From contig NW_027118693.1 of assembly GCF_036417845.1 (NCBI RefSeq), forward strand, positions 5,218,001 to 5,282,000: DNA of 64,000 nucleotides, written 5' to 3'. The stretch is from Apteryx mantelli (Eukaryota; Chordata; Aves; Apterygiformes; Apterygidae). Both the position numbers and the translations under genes were made by a program. Shown here one piece after another: positions 11,061 to 22,121 of the stretch (its first letter is position 1; each line of letters starts with the position of its first letter). Below the pieces are notes generated by a model that made no database searches, had not been told where the DNA came from, and saw only the letters and a list, made by a program, of their open reading frames with translations.

Positions 11061-11520
11061 CTCACAAATACAAAAAAGGAGCAATGGGGCTCCTAGTGGC
11101 TTAGCAGATACTGAGGCTGAATGACTCCACAAACACAAGCAGCAGCAATATGCAGCAAGCTGGAATGTCAGGTCCTCAGGCTCAAGTGACCTCACAGGCA
11201 GCCATGAAGCCAGATATCTGCGCCTGGCCTCTTTGGGACTAAGGCACATTTGACCTCAACAAGCACAAACAGCAGCAATGTGCATGCTGATCGCCAATCA
11301 CATTCCGATGCACAACTGACCACAAAAGCACCAACAGCAGCAATGGGCCTGCTCCCCCTTTAGGAAGCATGGAGACACAAGAGACCTCACCATCATCACC
11401 AAAGCTACGGGCATGCTGTTGGCCTACCAGTTTCAGACGCACAACTCACCTCACAAGCATAAAAGGCATCAACCTGCCTGCTGCTGCCCTATCTGGGACT
11501 GAGTCACAAGGGAGCTGAAA
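11061..11520 (+). repeat. Decayed satellite edge
   Basis: Words such as AAGTGACCTCACA, AACAGCAGCAATG and CACAACTCACCTCACAAGCA recur irregularly. The stretch looks like old, unequal and partly expanded monomers of the neighbouring array. Confidence 0.65.
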
Positions 11521-13164
11521 AGTGCAAACCTTCACAGAAGAAAAGCTCACCTGGGCCATTCTCACGTCCTTCGATTACGCTGTGATCACTCCACACAGAA
11601 CAGTCTTCTGCAAAAGGCTTTCATCTCCTGGCAAGACTCTCTCCAGATCATGCGACAGCTCCACTCTTCACCCTGGCGACAAATCACAAAAGGGAACGAT
11701 TGGTCTCGCTTTTCCTTTAGTACCATCAAGTCCCAGCTGGGAGCCTTTGCACTGCAGCACCTGCACAATGACAGCAGCATGCCACTTCCATTTCCAGTGC
11801 ATTTCTCGGGACAGAGATCAGCTGAGGCAGCAGCTGCACTCCAAAGGGTTTCTGACACTCTCAGATCAGATCAGCGCTGCACCAGGCATCAACCTGATGC
11901 CAGACCTCTGCTCTGACACCTACTCTACAAACATATTGCCTCTGCCCCACACTGCTGCCTCTTCTGCTAGACACAACCAAGTGCCAGCAAGAACAGATGC
12001 ATGCAGGACACTCGCCACTTGCACACTCCACAGCCACTGCTCTGCTCGCTGCCTTCCCTTGGCTCCTCAGCCCAGACACTCAGGGAAGCTCTTGCGGTTA
12101 CACCACAAGGTGGCCAAGGCACTCTAGGCTCACAAGGCCTGTGCAAATGAGCAGCACAAGATCAGGCACAGAGCTGCCTCCTTGGGTGATGCTGCTCTGT
12201 TCAGAGGGAAGGATCCTGCTTGCTTTGGGCACAGCAGGCTGCTGCTTTCCACCCCCATCCCCTCAGGAAGCTCCAGCTAGGGATGCGGGCATGGCGATTT
12301 TCTTTAGTAATATAAAAGTTACAGATACAATGCAGAAACAGTTGAGAGTCCTGAAGGCCTCCTCAACCCACAGTAACCTCCGTTCCTTTCCTTAGTTACT
12401 TGCACAAGGAGCCCCAGGGAAGGGAAAAAGGGTGCAGAGCCTTTGAAATGAGGCCCAAGGAATGAGGCAGCCCCACACTGGATGGCTGCTGAAATGCCAG
12501 CTCTCCTGCTTGCGCAGCCTCTGCAGCAGCAGTCCGGGCTCCACAGCTGCCTTCACAGAGCACTGAGGGCTGGGTGCCACGGGCAACCTGGCCCTGGGCA
12601 CATCTTCACCCCTCCCAGAGCCAGCAGCCCAAGAGCTCTGAGACTTCCTCAGGTCAAGCTATGGACGCTTTGGGGCACTCACAAAAGGCACTCGAGACAT
12701 GCTGGCATCTATTATAAGGCACTTGGACTCATCCTGTATGGCACCACAACCTCCTAGGAAAAGGAGGGGGCACAAGAGCATTTGTTGAGCGGGCTGGCAG
12801 GAACAGCAGTTGTGGGATGTAGAATTTGCAGCACAGGAGGTTAACCCACACCCCAAGTCACCCACGGAAGACAGGCGCATTTATGGAAGCCTTCGCATCC
12901 ATACGTAGCCTCTTCTCAGTCACTTGCAGCTGCTTTCACAGAGGGCTCACGATGCTGGCCAAGATGTTGACAGGTACAGGGACACAGCCTGGCATCCTGC
13001 CTCCATCCTCAGGGGCTCTAGCACTGCACTGGGAACCTCATGAGTGGAGCAACCTAGAAAGAAAGAAAGAATCCGAGTGTAACTGTCAGTTCTGCTGGCC
13101 TTACAGATTCGCAACAGGCAGGGGCAAATGTCTCCCCTCTGTGCTGAGCTCTACTGGTGAGAAC
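11521..13164. other. Unrecognised stretch
   Basis: No gene family, transposon protein or RNA gene is recognisable. Several short frames are open on both strands, but they show no domain and have compositions like the surrounding DNA. Confidence 0.4.
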
Positions 13165-13420
13165 ACAGCCAGCAGGGCCACCAAGACGTTCTGCCCCTCT
13201 TTTTGGCAAACGTGAGACCATGTCTGTATACCAGCTCCCATTTGGGCTCTCCAGTTCTGCAAAGGCACTAACACACTGCAGGCAGTCCAGCACAGGGCCA
13301 CCAAGACATTCTACCCCTCTTTTTGGCACAGGTGACACCATGTCTGTATACCAGGTCCCATTTGGGCTCTCCAATTCTGCACAGGCACTAACACACTGCA
13401 GGGAGTCCAGCACAGGGACA
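13165..13420 (+). repeat. 120-bp tandem duplication
   Basis: Two adjacent copies share GGGCCACCAAGAC, CCCCTCTTTTTGGCA, CCATGTCTGTATACCAG and CCCATTTGGGCTCTCCA. The end of the shared CCCCTCT block falls at 13,200 and 13,320, giving a 120-bp period. The start of a third copy (GGACACCAAGA) is followed by CR1 sequence. Confidence 0.9.
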
Positions 13421-13745
13421 CCAAGATGGTCAGGGGCTGCAGCGTGGGGCATAAAAGGAGAGGCTGCGAGAGCTGGGTTTGTTCAGCCTAGACAAGAGAA
13501 GGCCAACGGAGATCTTCATGCTGTGCACAGCTACCTTATGGAGGGCACAGAGAAGACGGAGCCGGATTTTCTTGGAGGTGCACACTAGTAGCATGAGAGG
13601 CAACAGGGACAAATCGGACAACGGGAAATGCTTCTGAGACATTATGAAGAAACCTTTTTCTCCGTGATGGTGGCCAAACTGCGGCACACAGATCCAGAGA
13701 GGTTCCCAGATCTCCATCCTTGGAGAGAATCAAAACTTCACCGGA
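13421..13745 (+). mobile_element. CR1 LINE 3' fragment
   Basis: The order GAGCTGGGTTTGTTCAGCCT, AGACAAGAGAAGGCCAACGG, GACAAATCGGACAACGGGAA, then GTGATGGTGGCCAAACTGCG and CAGAGAGGTTCCCAGATCTC, follows the well-known 3' part of avian CR1 elements on the plus strand. It is old and diverged. Only the last few hundred bases of the element are present. Confidence 0.8.
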
Positions 13746-16129
13746 AAAGGCCCCAAGATACCTCCTCTACTGGCACCTGCCTGGAGCAGGGCGTTGGAGC
13801 CCTGCTACCTCCACATGGCTCCCCTGTTGCAGCCTCAAGGAATATGCTATTGTGAGACTCTTGCCAAAGGCACCAGAGGCTTTGCAGATGCCGCCTCCAC
13901 CACTGAACAAGGACAGGTGTCTCAGAGCCACCCATCGCCCTCACAGGCCTGACTTCTTGTGAGGGGGCATCTCCCCTCTCTGCAAGGCTCTGCGTAGGCA
14001 CAACGTGCAGAAATGCCTCTCACTGCTTTCATTAACTACCCATCTCGCTGAGGGACTGCAATGGATTAGCGTCTGAGATGGGAAGATGCAATGAGGGTCC
14101 AGATTCAACAGAAAGCCTTTAAGGAGGGAGAAGAGAACTCTCTCCAGCAGTCACTAAAATCCCAAAGACTCACGGAAGCATCAAACCCTTCCGAAACCGC
14201 AAGCCTGAACCTCAGCTGACACAAACCACCAAACTGGGAGCAGCCCTGCCTCGCACCACGATGCTCCAAGGAGGCAACACGGTCACCAACAGTCCTCACC
14301 CAGCTCTCCCAGAAGGACACTGTGACGGCAGGCTGGGCCTTGGGAGCAAAGCACTGCTCTCTCCAGACACCTCCTCCCACGCTGAGCAGCAAAACACTGG
14401 GGCCACCACCCGGCTCCACCACAGGGCATCTCGCACTGTGACACGCCGTTACCTCCACACCTCACAGAGGGTTGGCAACCAACACACGCCTCTGCATCAG
14501 CGACACACAGCCCACAGCACCACACATGGCAGCACACAGGCCACCCCAAGCACCCCACAACACACAAAACCCAACTCTCCAGACCTTCCATTCCCTTCTA
14601 GTCCTCCAAGGCCTTGCAACAGGCTCTGCCTCTGAACAGCCACTCACAGCCCGGGGCCTGCTCACTTCCCACCTCCAGGAAGCAGAGATCAAGCGCTCTC
14701 ACAGTGGCTGATCAGGCCAGCTCTTGCCTCTCGCTTGTGCCTCAACTTCTCTGAACAAGAAATCTCTTTCAAAATGTGGCCCATACCCTTTCTGGGGGGG
14801 TGACATTCCTTCTGTCTCCTCCAACTGCCTTTGCACCCATTCTCCAATGACTGCATACGTGCACAGAAAATCAGAGACCCCTAAAGTGTTACAGTTCCCA
14901 ACGTGTCATAAAAGCAGCTGGACACCTCAAAGACAGACACAGCATTCAGACCTTGCAGGAAAATCTCACAAGCTCCCTGCTCTTTTGACAGGGGCAACTT
15001 CTAAAGCACACACACCCTGGCAAGAAGAGATTATTCACACCACTGCTCACACCAGCACTACATTCACTTAGCAGCCTCAAAAGTCTAGCTGCACTCCCTA
15101 GCTGACTGCGAGGATGCTGCAAGCTTCTACTTAGCAACAAGTGGAAAGGCAAACTCCATGGCCATGCTCACCACAGAACATCATCTGCATTTGAAATGTA
15201 GCAGTATTAACTCAGGATGACGGAGTGGAATAAAATTTGTGTCAGATAATGTGGAACATCCACTTCTGCTTGATTAATGAGTTGCATTTCTGTATTGCTC
15301 TAGAGCTCTGCAGGGGTCAATCCCTTCTCTGAGCACACGCAACAAACCCAGAAGTGACCTCACCACCAGCATCCAAGCCATGCGTCTTCTCCTCACCTCT
15401 CAGCTGCTCACATAGAGGTGTCATCACATCACAGATTCACATCAAGGCCTCATAATACTCACAATGCTCTGAAACACCCATTGCCTACCAGTTACTACAC
15501 CAAAAGATTAGCTTCTGCTACGCATTATCAACACCTAGCCTATGAAACTTAAGAATTGCAGAACAGCCTGCAAGTAATTCTTGGCAACATTTTCTAATGG
15601 GAGGATTGCATGGGAACAGCAATCATGAAACTGAAGACAGCAGGGCCTCATGTCCCAGGCACAGGGAGAAGCCTTCCCACAACTCGGAACTCTGGTTCCT
15701 TCCCCAATGCTGAACAAAACCAGAAAATCCTCTACACATCCAGGACAACAAGCATTCTCCTATTTTAGGCCCTCACAATTGGAGACACGTGGAAGGACTC
15801 AGGCCAGGGCATATCAGTTGGCGAAACCAGCAGAGACACAATTCAGCAACTCTTCACCCTGACCTAGGAGCATGGAAAGAACAACGGCAAGTGCAAGCAC
15901 TGGCCGTTCATCAACTTTCAAGGCCCCTGACAAGCAAAACAGCTCACACTTACACAGCTCTTCTGCAAACACCCTTCACCCTGCTGCCAGGCTCACAGGT
16001 CTCGGCGCAAAGCAAGAGGCAGGGAGCAAAAACAACGGCTAAGGCACGGCATGACATGCGGGCACAGCCTCTCTCAGAGACACTCGGAAATGCCGTTTTC
16101 ACAACAGAAGACACCATTGGGAAGGGCCC
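13746..16129. other. Unrecognised stretch
   Basis: No protein family or RNA gene is recognised. Short open frames on both strands carry no domain. Confidence 0.4.
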
Positions 16130-17110
16130 CTTGTGAGGACACCAGCAGCCTGCTCACACTTTGCCCAGCACCTCCCAAACGCAGCTCCGAGCAGCACCTG
16201 GGGCTGCGCTGGCAGCAGCAGCTCAGGGAAACGCTTTAACAGGGATCCCAGAGCCACCACAGGGCCAAAGCTTCCTGCCCCCAAACCCCACCGAGCCGCC
16301 CCGGCCCAGCTGCTCGCGGCAGGCCGCCACGTCTGGCTGCAGGGCAGCTCCTGCCTCTGGCCCACGTCACTCTGGCCCCTGCTCACGGCCCCACCAGCCC
16401 CTGCTGCAGCTCCTGCAGCAAAGCAGCCTCATCGCCAGCACCGCTGCCCCGCCCCGGCGGGAGGGCACCCGCCGCCATGTGAACGCGCCCGCTGCCCTCA
16501 CCAAACCCTCTCGCCCGCTCGCTTCTCGCCTGCTTTGCTCCCGCTCCTCTTCCACCTCTTTCTTTGACGTTTTTTTTCCCCACATGTTGGACTGCAATTG
16601 GCTGGCAGAGCCATCAGTGAAATCGATGCCCGCCCTCCTCCTCCTGACAGCCAATAGGAGGGCTGCACTGGGGCGATGCCATGGCAACGCTGGGCCCTCC
16701 TGCCCTGGCGGCCAGCTCCACCCCCTCCCCCGCGGTCGGGCGCCATGTTGTGGGTGGCAGCGCAGGTCGCGGCGGGGCCTGGGGGCAGCATGGCGCTGTG
16801 TGGGCGGGCAGCGTGGGGCCCCGGGGTGCGGCCGCTGCCCCGGCGGGTCTGGGCTGTGCGGCAGGGGCCCCGCAGGGCTGCTGGCTGCCCTGCGTCCTGC
16901 GGGCCATGTGGGACACGGGGGGGCAGTGCTGGGGCGTGTGCTGGTGGCAGCCATGGCGCTGGCGTGGGGGCCCTGGGGCTGGCCGTGGCACCAGAGCCCG
17001 CAGGCAGCGTCCTGCTGCCCCCAGGGCAGGGCAGGGCAGGGCAGGGCAGTGTCCTCTCGCCCCTCCTGCCCCAGCCCCCTGCCCACGGCAGCCCTAGGGC
17101 TCGACTAGGG
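16130..17110. promoter_or_regulatory. CpG island, candidate promoter
   Basis: The GC content and CpG density rise sharply here. Between 16,590 and 16,760 there are CAATTGGCTGG and GCCAATAGG (CCAAT boxes in both orientations) and CGCCATGTTG around an ATG at 16,745, a pattern common at TATA-less promoters. A second ATG at 16,792 opens a frame beginning MALCGRAAWGPGVRPLPRR, which is basic and lacks acidic residues like a mitochondrial targeting peptide. No downstream exon is identifiable, so whether this is a live promoter or a duplicated remnant is unknown. Confidence 0.55.
17023..17049 (+). repeat. (GGGCA)n short tandem repeat
   Basis: Five consecutive AGGGC/GGGCA units lie inside the CpG island. 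The G-runs could support a G-quadruplex. Confidence 0.85.
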
Positions 17111-17704
17111 AGCAGTGGTGTGGGGTCGTGAGGGGGCTGGGGGAGATGGCGGTGTTGGGCTCACCCCAGCACTGCCCACCCCAGCTCAGAGAAAAGGCCT
17201 TGGGGTCAGCCAGGACCTATTGAATGGGGATTGCACCTCTGCCTGTTTCCAATCTGCTCTCTCCAATGTATGTTCTTTTGGGTGCAGAGGTTTGAGCCCA
17301 ATTTGCAGGAGGACAGGGGCAGTGGCCATCTGAAGATGGCATCTCTGAGCACAAAACATGCTGTGCCAAGTTGGAAGGATCCAGGGGGAAGGAACAGAGA
17401 TTTTCCCAAACACGCAGAGGACTTGGTGTTATTACAAGGTGAAGGTTTCATTATGGTATATGGACATTTACAGCAGGGTCTTGAGAGCCCCATGGAGCTG
17501 CAGGCCACCTCATCCTCTGGGATGCAGGACCCCTTTCCTCTCAGAGCCAGACCCCAAAGGGGGACCCACTCCCAGGGAAACCTGTCATGGATTCCCATGC
17601 CCCCCCCCCCACCCTAAGAGGTGATGGAGCTGGCCGCACAGAAGCCTTGGGGCTCAGGACAGCCCCAGCCCCAGGACCCAGCAGTCCTGGCTGTCACATT
17701 GCCC
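17111..17704. other. Spacer between CpG islands
   Basis: No gene is recognised. A pure C run lies at about 17,600-17,610. Confidence 0.45.
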
Positions 17705-18325
17705 TCGCGCACACAGCCGCTCGCTCTGCCCAGCCCTCGGCCCTCGGCCCCGTTGCAGCAGCTCCCGGTGCTGCGGCTCGAGGCTCCGGGCGGCCCCGCG
17801 CCGGGAGACGCTGCCCCGCGCGGCACCAGCCACCTCTCGCCCCCTCCCTCCCGGCAGCGCCTGGGCAGCCCCGGCCCGGCCCTCGCTGCCCTCCTCTGCG
17901 CCAGTGCGCATGCTCCGTGGGAGGCGGCACTTCCGGCCCCCTGGGGGCAGGGCCGGTGTGTCCATGGCCACCGCCCTGGTGCCGCCGGCCCCGCCCCCGC
18001 TGGGCCCCGCCGCGGCGCCGCTCTCGAGGCCGCGGAGAAGCAGCTGCGGCAGCGGCGGGTGTTGGCGGCTGCTGCGCAGGGAGCCCGGAGCGACGCTGCG
18101 GCCCGGCGTGTGCTCGTGTGCGCGGAGCGTGCGGCGGCTGCTGCCGGCCGGGCCGGGGCCGGGGCGGAGGGCGGTGAGCGAGGGGGAGCGGCGCCGGGCT
18201 GGCCCTGGGCTGCGGGAGTTGTGCTGCAGGGGAGCGTCGGCGGGGAAACGGTGCTGCCGGGGCGCTGCTGCCACAGGGCCCCGCTGTGGCCCGGGGCCTG
18301 GGCGAGTCTCCGCAAGGGGATGCAG
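17705..18325 (+). promoter_or_regulatory. Promoter/first-exon island, copy 1
   Basis: This GC-rich block is a duplicate of 35,533-36,175. Both copies share an NRF1-like GCGCATGC, an ETS/GABP-like CACTTCCGG and a conserved segment of about 300 bases beginning near GCCCCGCCGCGGCGCCGCT. That segment includes a good splice-donor context (GGAGGGCG then GTGAGCGAG). There is no TATA box. Indels between the copies put the ATG beside the NRF1 site in different frames relative to the conserved segment, so a 5' untranslated first exon is more likely than coding sequence. No exons of the gene downstream of copy 2 are found after this copy, so it looks like an orphan duplicate. Confidence 0.7.
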
Positions 18326-19181
18326 GCACATGTGACAGGAGCCCTGGGAGGCCGCGGCCTTTTTTTCAGAAGTGGGTGAACAACCCAGGGGCCATCGCAG
18401 CCTTTGGCATTATCTGCCATGAGCGGGTGGCCCTGAAATTTTGTCTCCATCAGCAGCCCAAGAAAGGGGCTGGAGGGGGGATCCCAGAGTGTCCCTCTGC
18501 CGGGAGAGCATAGAGAAGCGCTGGAGGCCGGCCCAGAGGAGCCACCTGAGCATAGAGATGGTAGGGAGGGTGTCCCCTCCAGGTGACCATAGAGGTGGGG
18601 CGTGGTGCCTTGCAGACTGTCCCTCGCCATGGAGACCTTCAAGCTGGTGCGGGTGAAGCCAACCCCAGAAAGTCCCTGAGACTCGTGACCCTCCTGAACT
18701 CCCATTCTCACCGTGCTTTCCTTTCCACCCCTTCTTCATCCCACGCCACTTCCAGTGCTACCTCCAGGAGAGAAATGTGATTGGTTCCAGTTTCTTGCAC
18801 GTGTTACACATCACAGCAAATACAGCCCTTCCCTATTTCTGGGGTTCAACCACAGGTGTGAAACACTAGTGCTGGCTGACATTCAAGATCTATTCACGGT
18901 AGAAAAAGCATTCCCAGCTTTTACAGTTGTGGTGCTTTTCCATGTAGACTGGGCTCCTCTCTCACAAAATCCTGGACAAACCATTTAAAGACTAATAGCC
19001 AGGGCCTTGTGCTGCCCCAGATCTACACATCAGCTTGCAGTTAAGGCCCCTTATTCTTGTGCCCATGTTATCTTGTGCCCAGTCTCAGAGCAGGCAGAAA
19101 TGGCAATAATGCAGCTATGGAGATGTTTGTGCAATGCCTGACGGAGCTCAAAAAAGTTCCTCAACCCAAACACCTTCCTAC
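18326..19181. other. Spacer before ERV-A
   Basis: An acceptor-like poly-T/CAG sits at 18,360-18,370 just after the island, but no coding exon can be supported. The remainder shows nothing recognisable. Confidence 0.4.
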
Positions 19182-19696
19182 TGTGATATGTGCTAATTTG
19201 TTGCATCAAAGTGAGAAACAGCCTTGGGAACATCTTGTATTGTGGTATGTACTAATTTGTTACATCAGCGAGAAACAGCCTTGGGAACATCTGTGGGAAC
19301 ATCCTACAGCCTGTGGTGGGGGGCATGTACTCCGCCTGAGAAAATTGAGCTGAGCTAGCGAAGCGGCAATGTTAGTTTAGATAGCCTAATATGGCACACA
19401 ATGCAGAGGAAGACTCCAGCCTTCATCCCCACGAGCACCAGAGGGCTGAAGAAGACCCCCTAGCAACAGCCGGCGCAACCGCAGAAGTTCCAGGAGGTGC
19501 CCCGTATACCCGGAACTGGAATCGCATATAAGGAGACTGTGAGGGGGGGGTTGTGCGTGCCGTTGGTGGAGCAGGAGACTCCCCCCGGCCGCCCAGCGCT
19601 GTTTTGCTTACTTGTGACTTGCTCAATTATTTTATAAATTGGAATTTATGCAACCCGGCCCGAGTGGTTGTCAATTTGTCACGTTTACCTATAACA
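19182..19696 (+). repeat. ERV-A 5' LTR
   Basis: It starts TGTGATATG and ends CTATAACA. U3 opens with a direct repeat of about 55 bases: GAGAAACAGCCTTGGGAACA occurs at about 19,211 and 19,268, resembling a viral enhancer duplication. A TATA-like ATATAAG lies at 19,526-19,532. A canonical AATAAA is not present; an ATTTTATAAATT stretch may serve. Confidence 0.93.
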
Positions 19697-19700
19697 ATTT

Positions 19701-19718
19701 TGGTGCCGTGACTCGGAT
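19701..19718 (+). other. ERV-A primer binding site (tRNA-His)
   Basis: The 18 bases TGGTGCCGTGACTCGGAT, four bases after the LTR, match the tRNA-His type primer site used by several class I ERVs such as the HERV-H group. Confidence 0.88.
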
Positions 19719-19989
19719 GCAGGCTTCCCTGGTTTCGGGACTCTGACTCGGGGGGGGCGCCCCATCCCGTTTTCGGATGGCCCCTGAGTGGGTGGTTCCC
19801 CTACCATAACCTGTATTTCCGAACCCTAAATCAGGACAAGTAAGCAAAAGAACTGCAGTACCCCGTAAACTTTGTGCACGAAGATCCGAACGAAGACTCA
19901 GGACTGAGTGAGTATATGTATGCGGTTCCGTTCGGTTGGGGTGGGATACCCGGAGCACGTGAGATGTCCCCAGGGAACGGAGTGAGCGC

Positions 19990-20092
19990 GGACCCTCCAG
20001 GAGAGGGGGTCCTTAGCGTGGACCCTCCAGGAGAGGGGGTCCTTGTGTAACTGGGGACGGTGTGAGTGCGGATCCTCCAGGAGAGGGGATCC
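19990..20092 (+). promoter_or_regulatory. Three repeated leader hairpins (candidate packaging signal)
   Basis: Three copies of a 23-base hairpin unit lie at 19,990-20,012, 20,020-20,042 and 20,070-20,092. Copies 1 and 2 have arms GGACCC and GGGTCC; copy 3 has GGATCC on both sides. The loop side TCCAGGAGA is constant. The paired change on both arms preserves base pairing. The position between the primer site and gag is where gammaretroviral packaging and dimerisation hairpins lie. Confidence 0.7.
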
Positions 20093-20255
20093 TTGTGTAG
20101 TGGGGGACCGAAAAGGGGCACCCGACAGCCGACTGGGCCACCCTCTGCGAAGGGACAACCGTCCTAGCAGTAGAGACTCGGGTGGTGTGAGTGTGGTCCC
20201 CTGCAGAGAGAAAGAGAGTTGTAAAAGAAAGTGACTGAGGTGGGTGCTCCGGAAG

Positions 20256-21289
20256 ATGGGACAGAAAAAGAGCAAGTCTTCTGATCCCATAGAGGGCTTT
20301 ACGGTACGGTTACCGGATATACCGCCCGATAGCCCTTTAGGATTAATGATTAAGTATTGGAACGATTGGCCCTCCAGAAAAGGCAAAAGCCGAAAAAAAA
20401 AAAAAAAAGGTATATTACTGTATGCAAGTATGGGGTGGGAAGCAGATTAGAAGAGACCACCTTTATTGGCCAGTATACGGGTCTTTTGAAAATTGGATAT
20501 GTCAGGCTCTAAATATATATGCGAAATCAAAAGAGCCCTTTAGTTTAGAAGAAAGTGAGTATGCTAGTTTATGGATAAGACCAGATACTCGGACCATGAT
20601 ATTTACCCTGAAAGAGAAAGGTCCGAGGAAGAAAAATAAAATGCTGGAGGAACTTCCCGTTTTTCCTCCCCCCCCCCATATTCCCTCAACTCCGGCTCAG
20701 AATGCCGAGCATCGGACGCATATGTCTGATCTAAGGACCATAATGGTTCAGGGAACCAGGGAATCTGTTCCCAGGGGGCAAAATATTAATAAGGCCTTCA
20801 TGGAACAACAGAAGAAGGACAAAACACCAACAGAATGGCTCGAGAGACTTAGGAAAAATCTGCAACTTTATTCCGGGGTAGACCCCAGTACCCCTGTGGG
20901 ACAGGCTCTATTGAAAACAGTTTGTAGCAAAGGCCTTTCCAGATATCAGAAGGAAGTTAGAGAAGTTAGCTGATTGGCAAGATAGAGGACTGGACGAATT
21001 GCTGAGGGAAGCTCAGAAAGTGCATGTGCGAAGGGAGGAGGAAACCCATCAGCGGCAGGCAAAGATTCTGGTGGCAGCAGTCCGAGAAGGACAGAGAGGA
21101 ATCCAGGCACAACCCCCTAGGTCGTATAACAGACCTAAAAGAAAGCCACTTCACCAAGAAGGACAACCCAGAGAAGTTGTGACGAGGGACTTGAGGCAGG
21201 TGGAGTGTTTTTATTGCCAGAAAAAAGGGCATCTGAAGAGGAATTGTAGGAAGCGAATGCAGGATGAGCAAATGTTCCAAGAAGATTAG
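20256..21289 (+). pseudogene. ERV-A gag (two frameshifts)
   Basis: Gag starts MGQKKSKSS with a myristoylation-type Gly2. The frame is lost at a run of about 17 A residues (20,394-20,408) and resumes as MQVWGGKQIRRDHLYWPVYG. A second frame change occurs at about 20,920-20,960. The last frame carries a single zinc knuckle CFYCQKKGHLKRNC, the gamma-type number, and ends at a TAG (21,287-21,289). The product would be the structural polyprotein (matrix, capsid, nucleocapsid). The breaks make this copy non-functional. Confidence 0.88.
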
Positions 21290-21337
21290 GGGGGTCAGGG
21301 GCTCTATCTGCTGGGGATTCATAAAGGAACCGAGCCC
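21287..21337 (+). promoter_or_regulatory. ERV-A gag-pol stop readthrough context
   Basis: The gag TAG is followed in the same frame by pro-pol. Eight bases (GGGGGTCA) separate it from GGGCTC, which can pair with GAGCCC at 21,332-21,337. An 8-base spacer then a stem is the arrangement known for murine-type gammaretroviral readthrough. Confidence 0.65.
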
Positions 21338-21890
21338 TTGATAAAACTGAAATTGGGTCCCCAGCGACAAGAAGTAGAATTCCTTGTGGATTCTGGGGCA
21401 GAAAGATCTACTGTCCAAACGGTACCCTGGGGGTGTAAACCATCCTCAGAGAAATTACAAGTGATAGGAGCTAAGGGAGAACCCTTTAAGGTCCCAGTAA
21501 TTAAAAATGTGGAAATAGAATCAGACTCTCGACTAAGTGTTGGATCCTTTTTATTAGTTCCCGAAGCTGAATATAATTTACTGGGCCGAGATATGATGGT
21601 TGAATTAGGAGTCAATTTAGAAGTAGAGAATCAAGAATTAGTTATAAAATTATGCACCCTTACTATTGAAGATGAGGCCAAAATCAACCCTGAAGTTTGG
21701 TATACCCCAGAATCAGTAGGAAGACTAGATATTGCTCCCTTTGAAGTGAGTATACGGAATCCAGAAATCCCTGTTAGAGACAAGCAATATCCAATGTCAC
21801 AGGAAGGGAGGCAAGGACTCCGACCAGTAATCCAGAGGCTAATAAATCAAAGGTTACTGGAGCCTTGTATGTCTCCCCATAATACCCCCA
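21290..21890 (+). pseudogene. ERV-A protease and start of reverse transcriptase
   Basis: In frame with the gag stop, the sequence encodes a retroviral aspartic protease with FLVDSGAERSTV (active-site DSG) and the flap-distal NLLGRDMM motif. It runs on into the first segment of reverse transcriptase (RQGLRPVIQRLINQRLLEP) and stops being viral at about 21,890. The remaining palm, thumb, RNase H and most of integrase are absent. Confidence 0.88.
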
Positions 21891-22121
21891 CCCCATACTC
21901 CGTGTGTTGGCTGAAGAGCCTGTCTGCCCCCCATGTGCGGCTCCAGGCACAGAGCGATGAGACAGCCCCCGCCCTGGCAAGGAGCCCCCTTCCCGCATCA
22001 GCCCCTACACCGCCCCGGGAAGGCAGGATGAGACCCCGGCTGCTCCTGGGCTGAGCACCCTGCTTGGGGTCCCAGCAGGCGCTGCGAGAAGTGGGGTGCA
22101 GGCTTCCCCCTTCTCCCCGCT
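21891..22121 (+). other. Non-retroviral GC-rich segment in ERV-A, left part
   Basis: After the RT start the sequence abruptly becomes GC-rich and has no retroviral similarity that I can see. It continues across ERV-B at 29,741-29,924, giving about 415 bases in all. The pol frame runs into it and stops at 22,052-22,054. It may be captured host sequence. Confidence 0.65.

Noticed and set aside
11522..12127. Open frame of 201 codons beside the satellite
   Set aside because: No recognisable domain, no splice or promoter context, and shorter frames are open in other registers.
16130..18379. Long open frames on both strands across the CpG islands
   Set aside because: GC-rich DNA has few stop codons. 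The peptides are Ala/Gly/Pro/Arg-rich without domains, frames differ between the two duplicate islands, and both strands are open at once.
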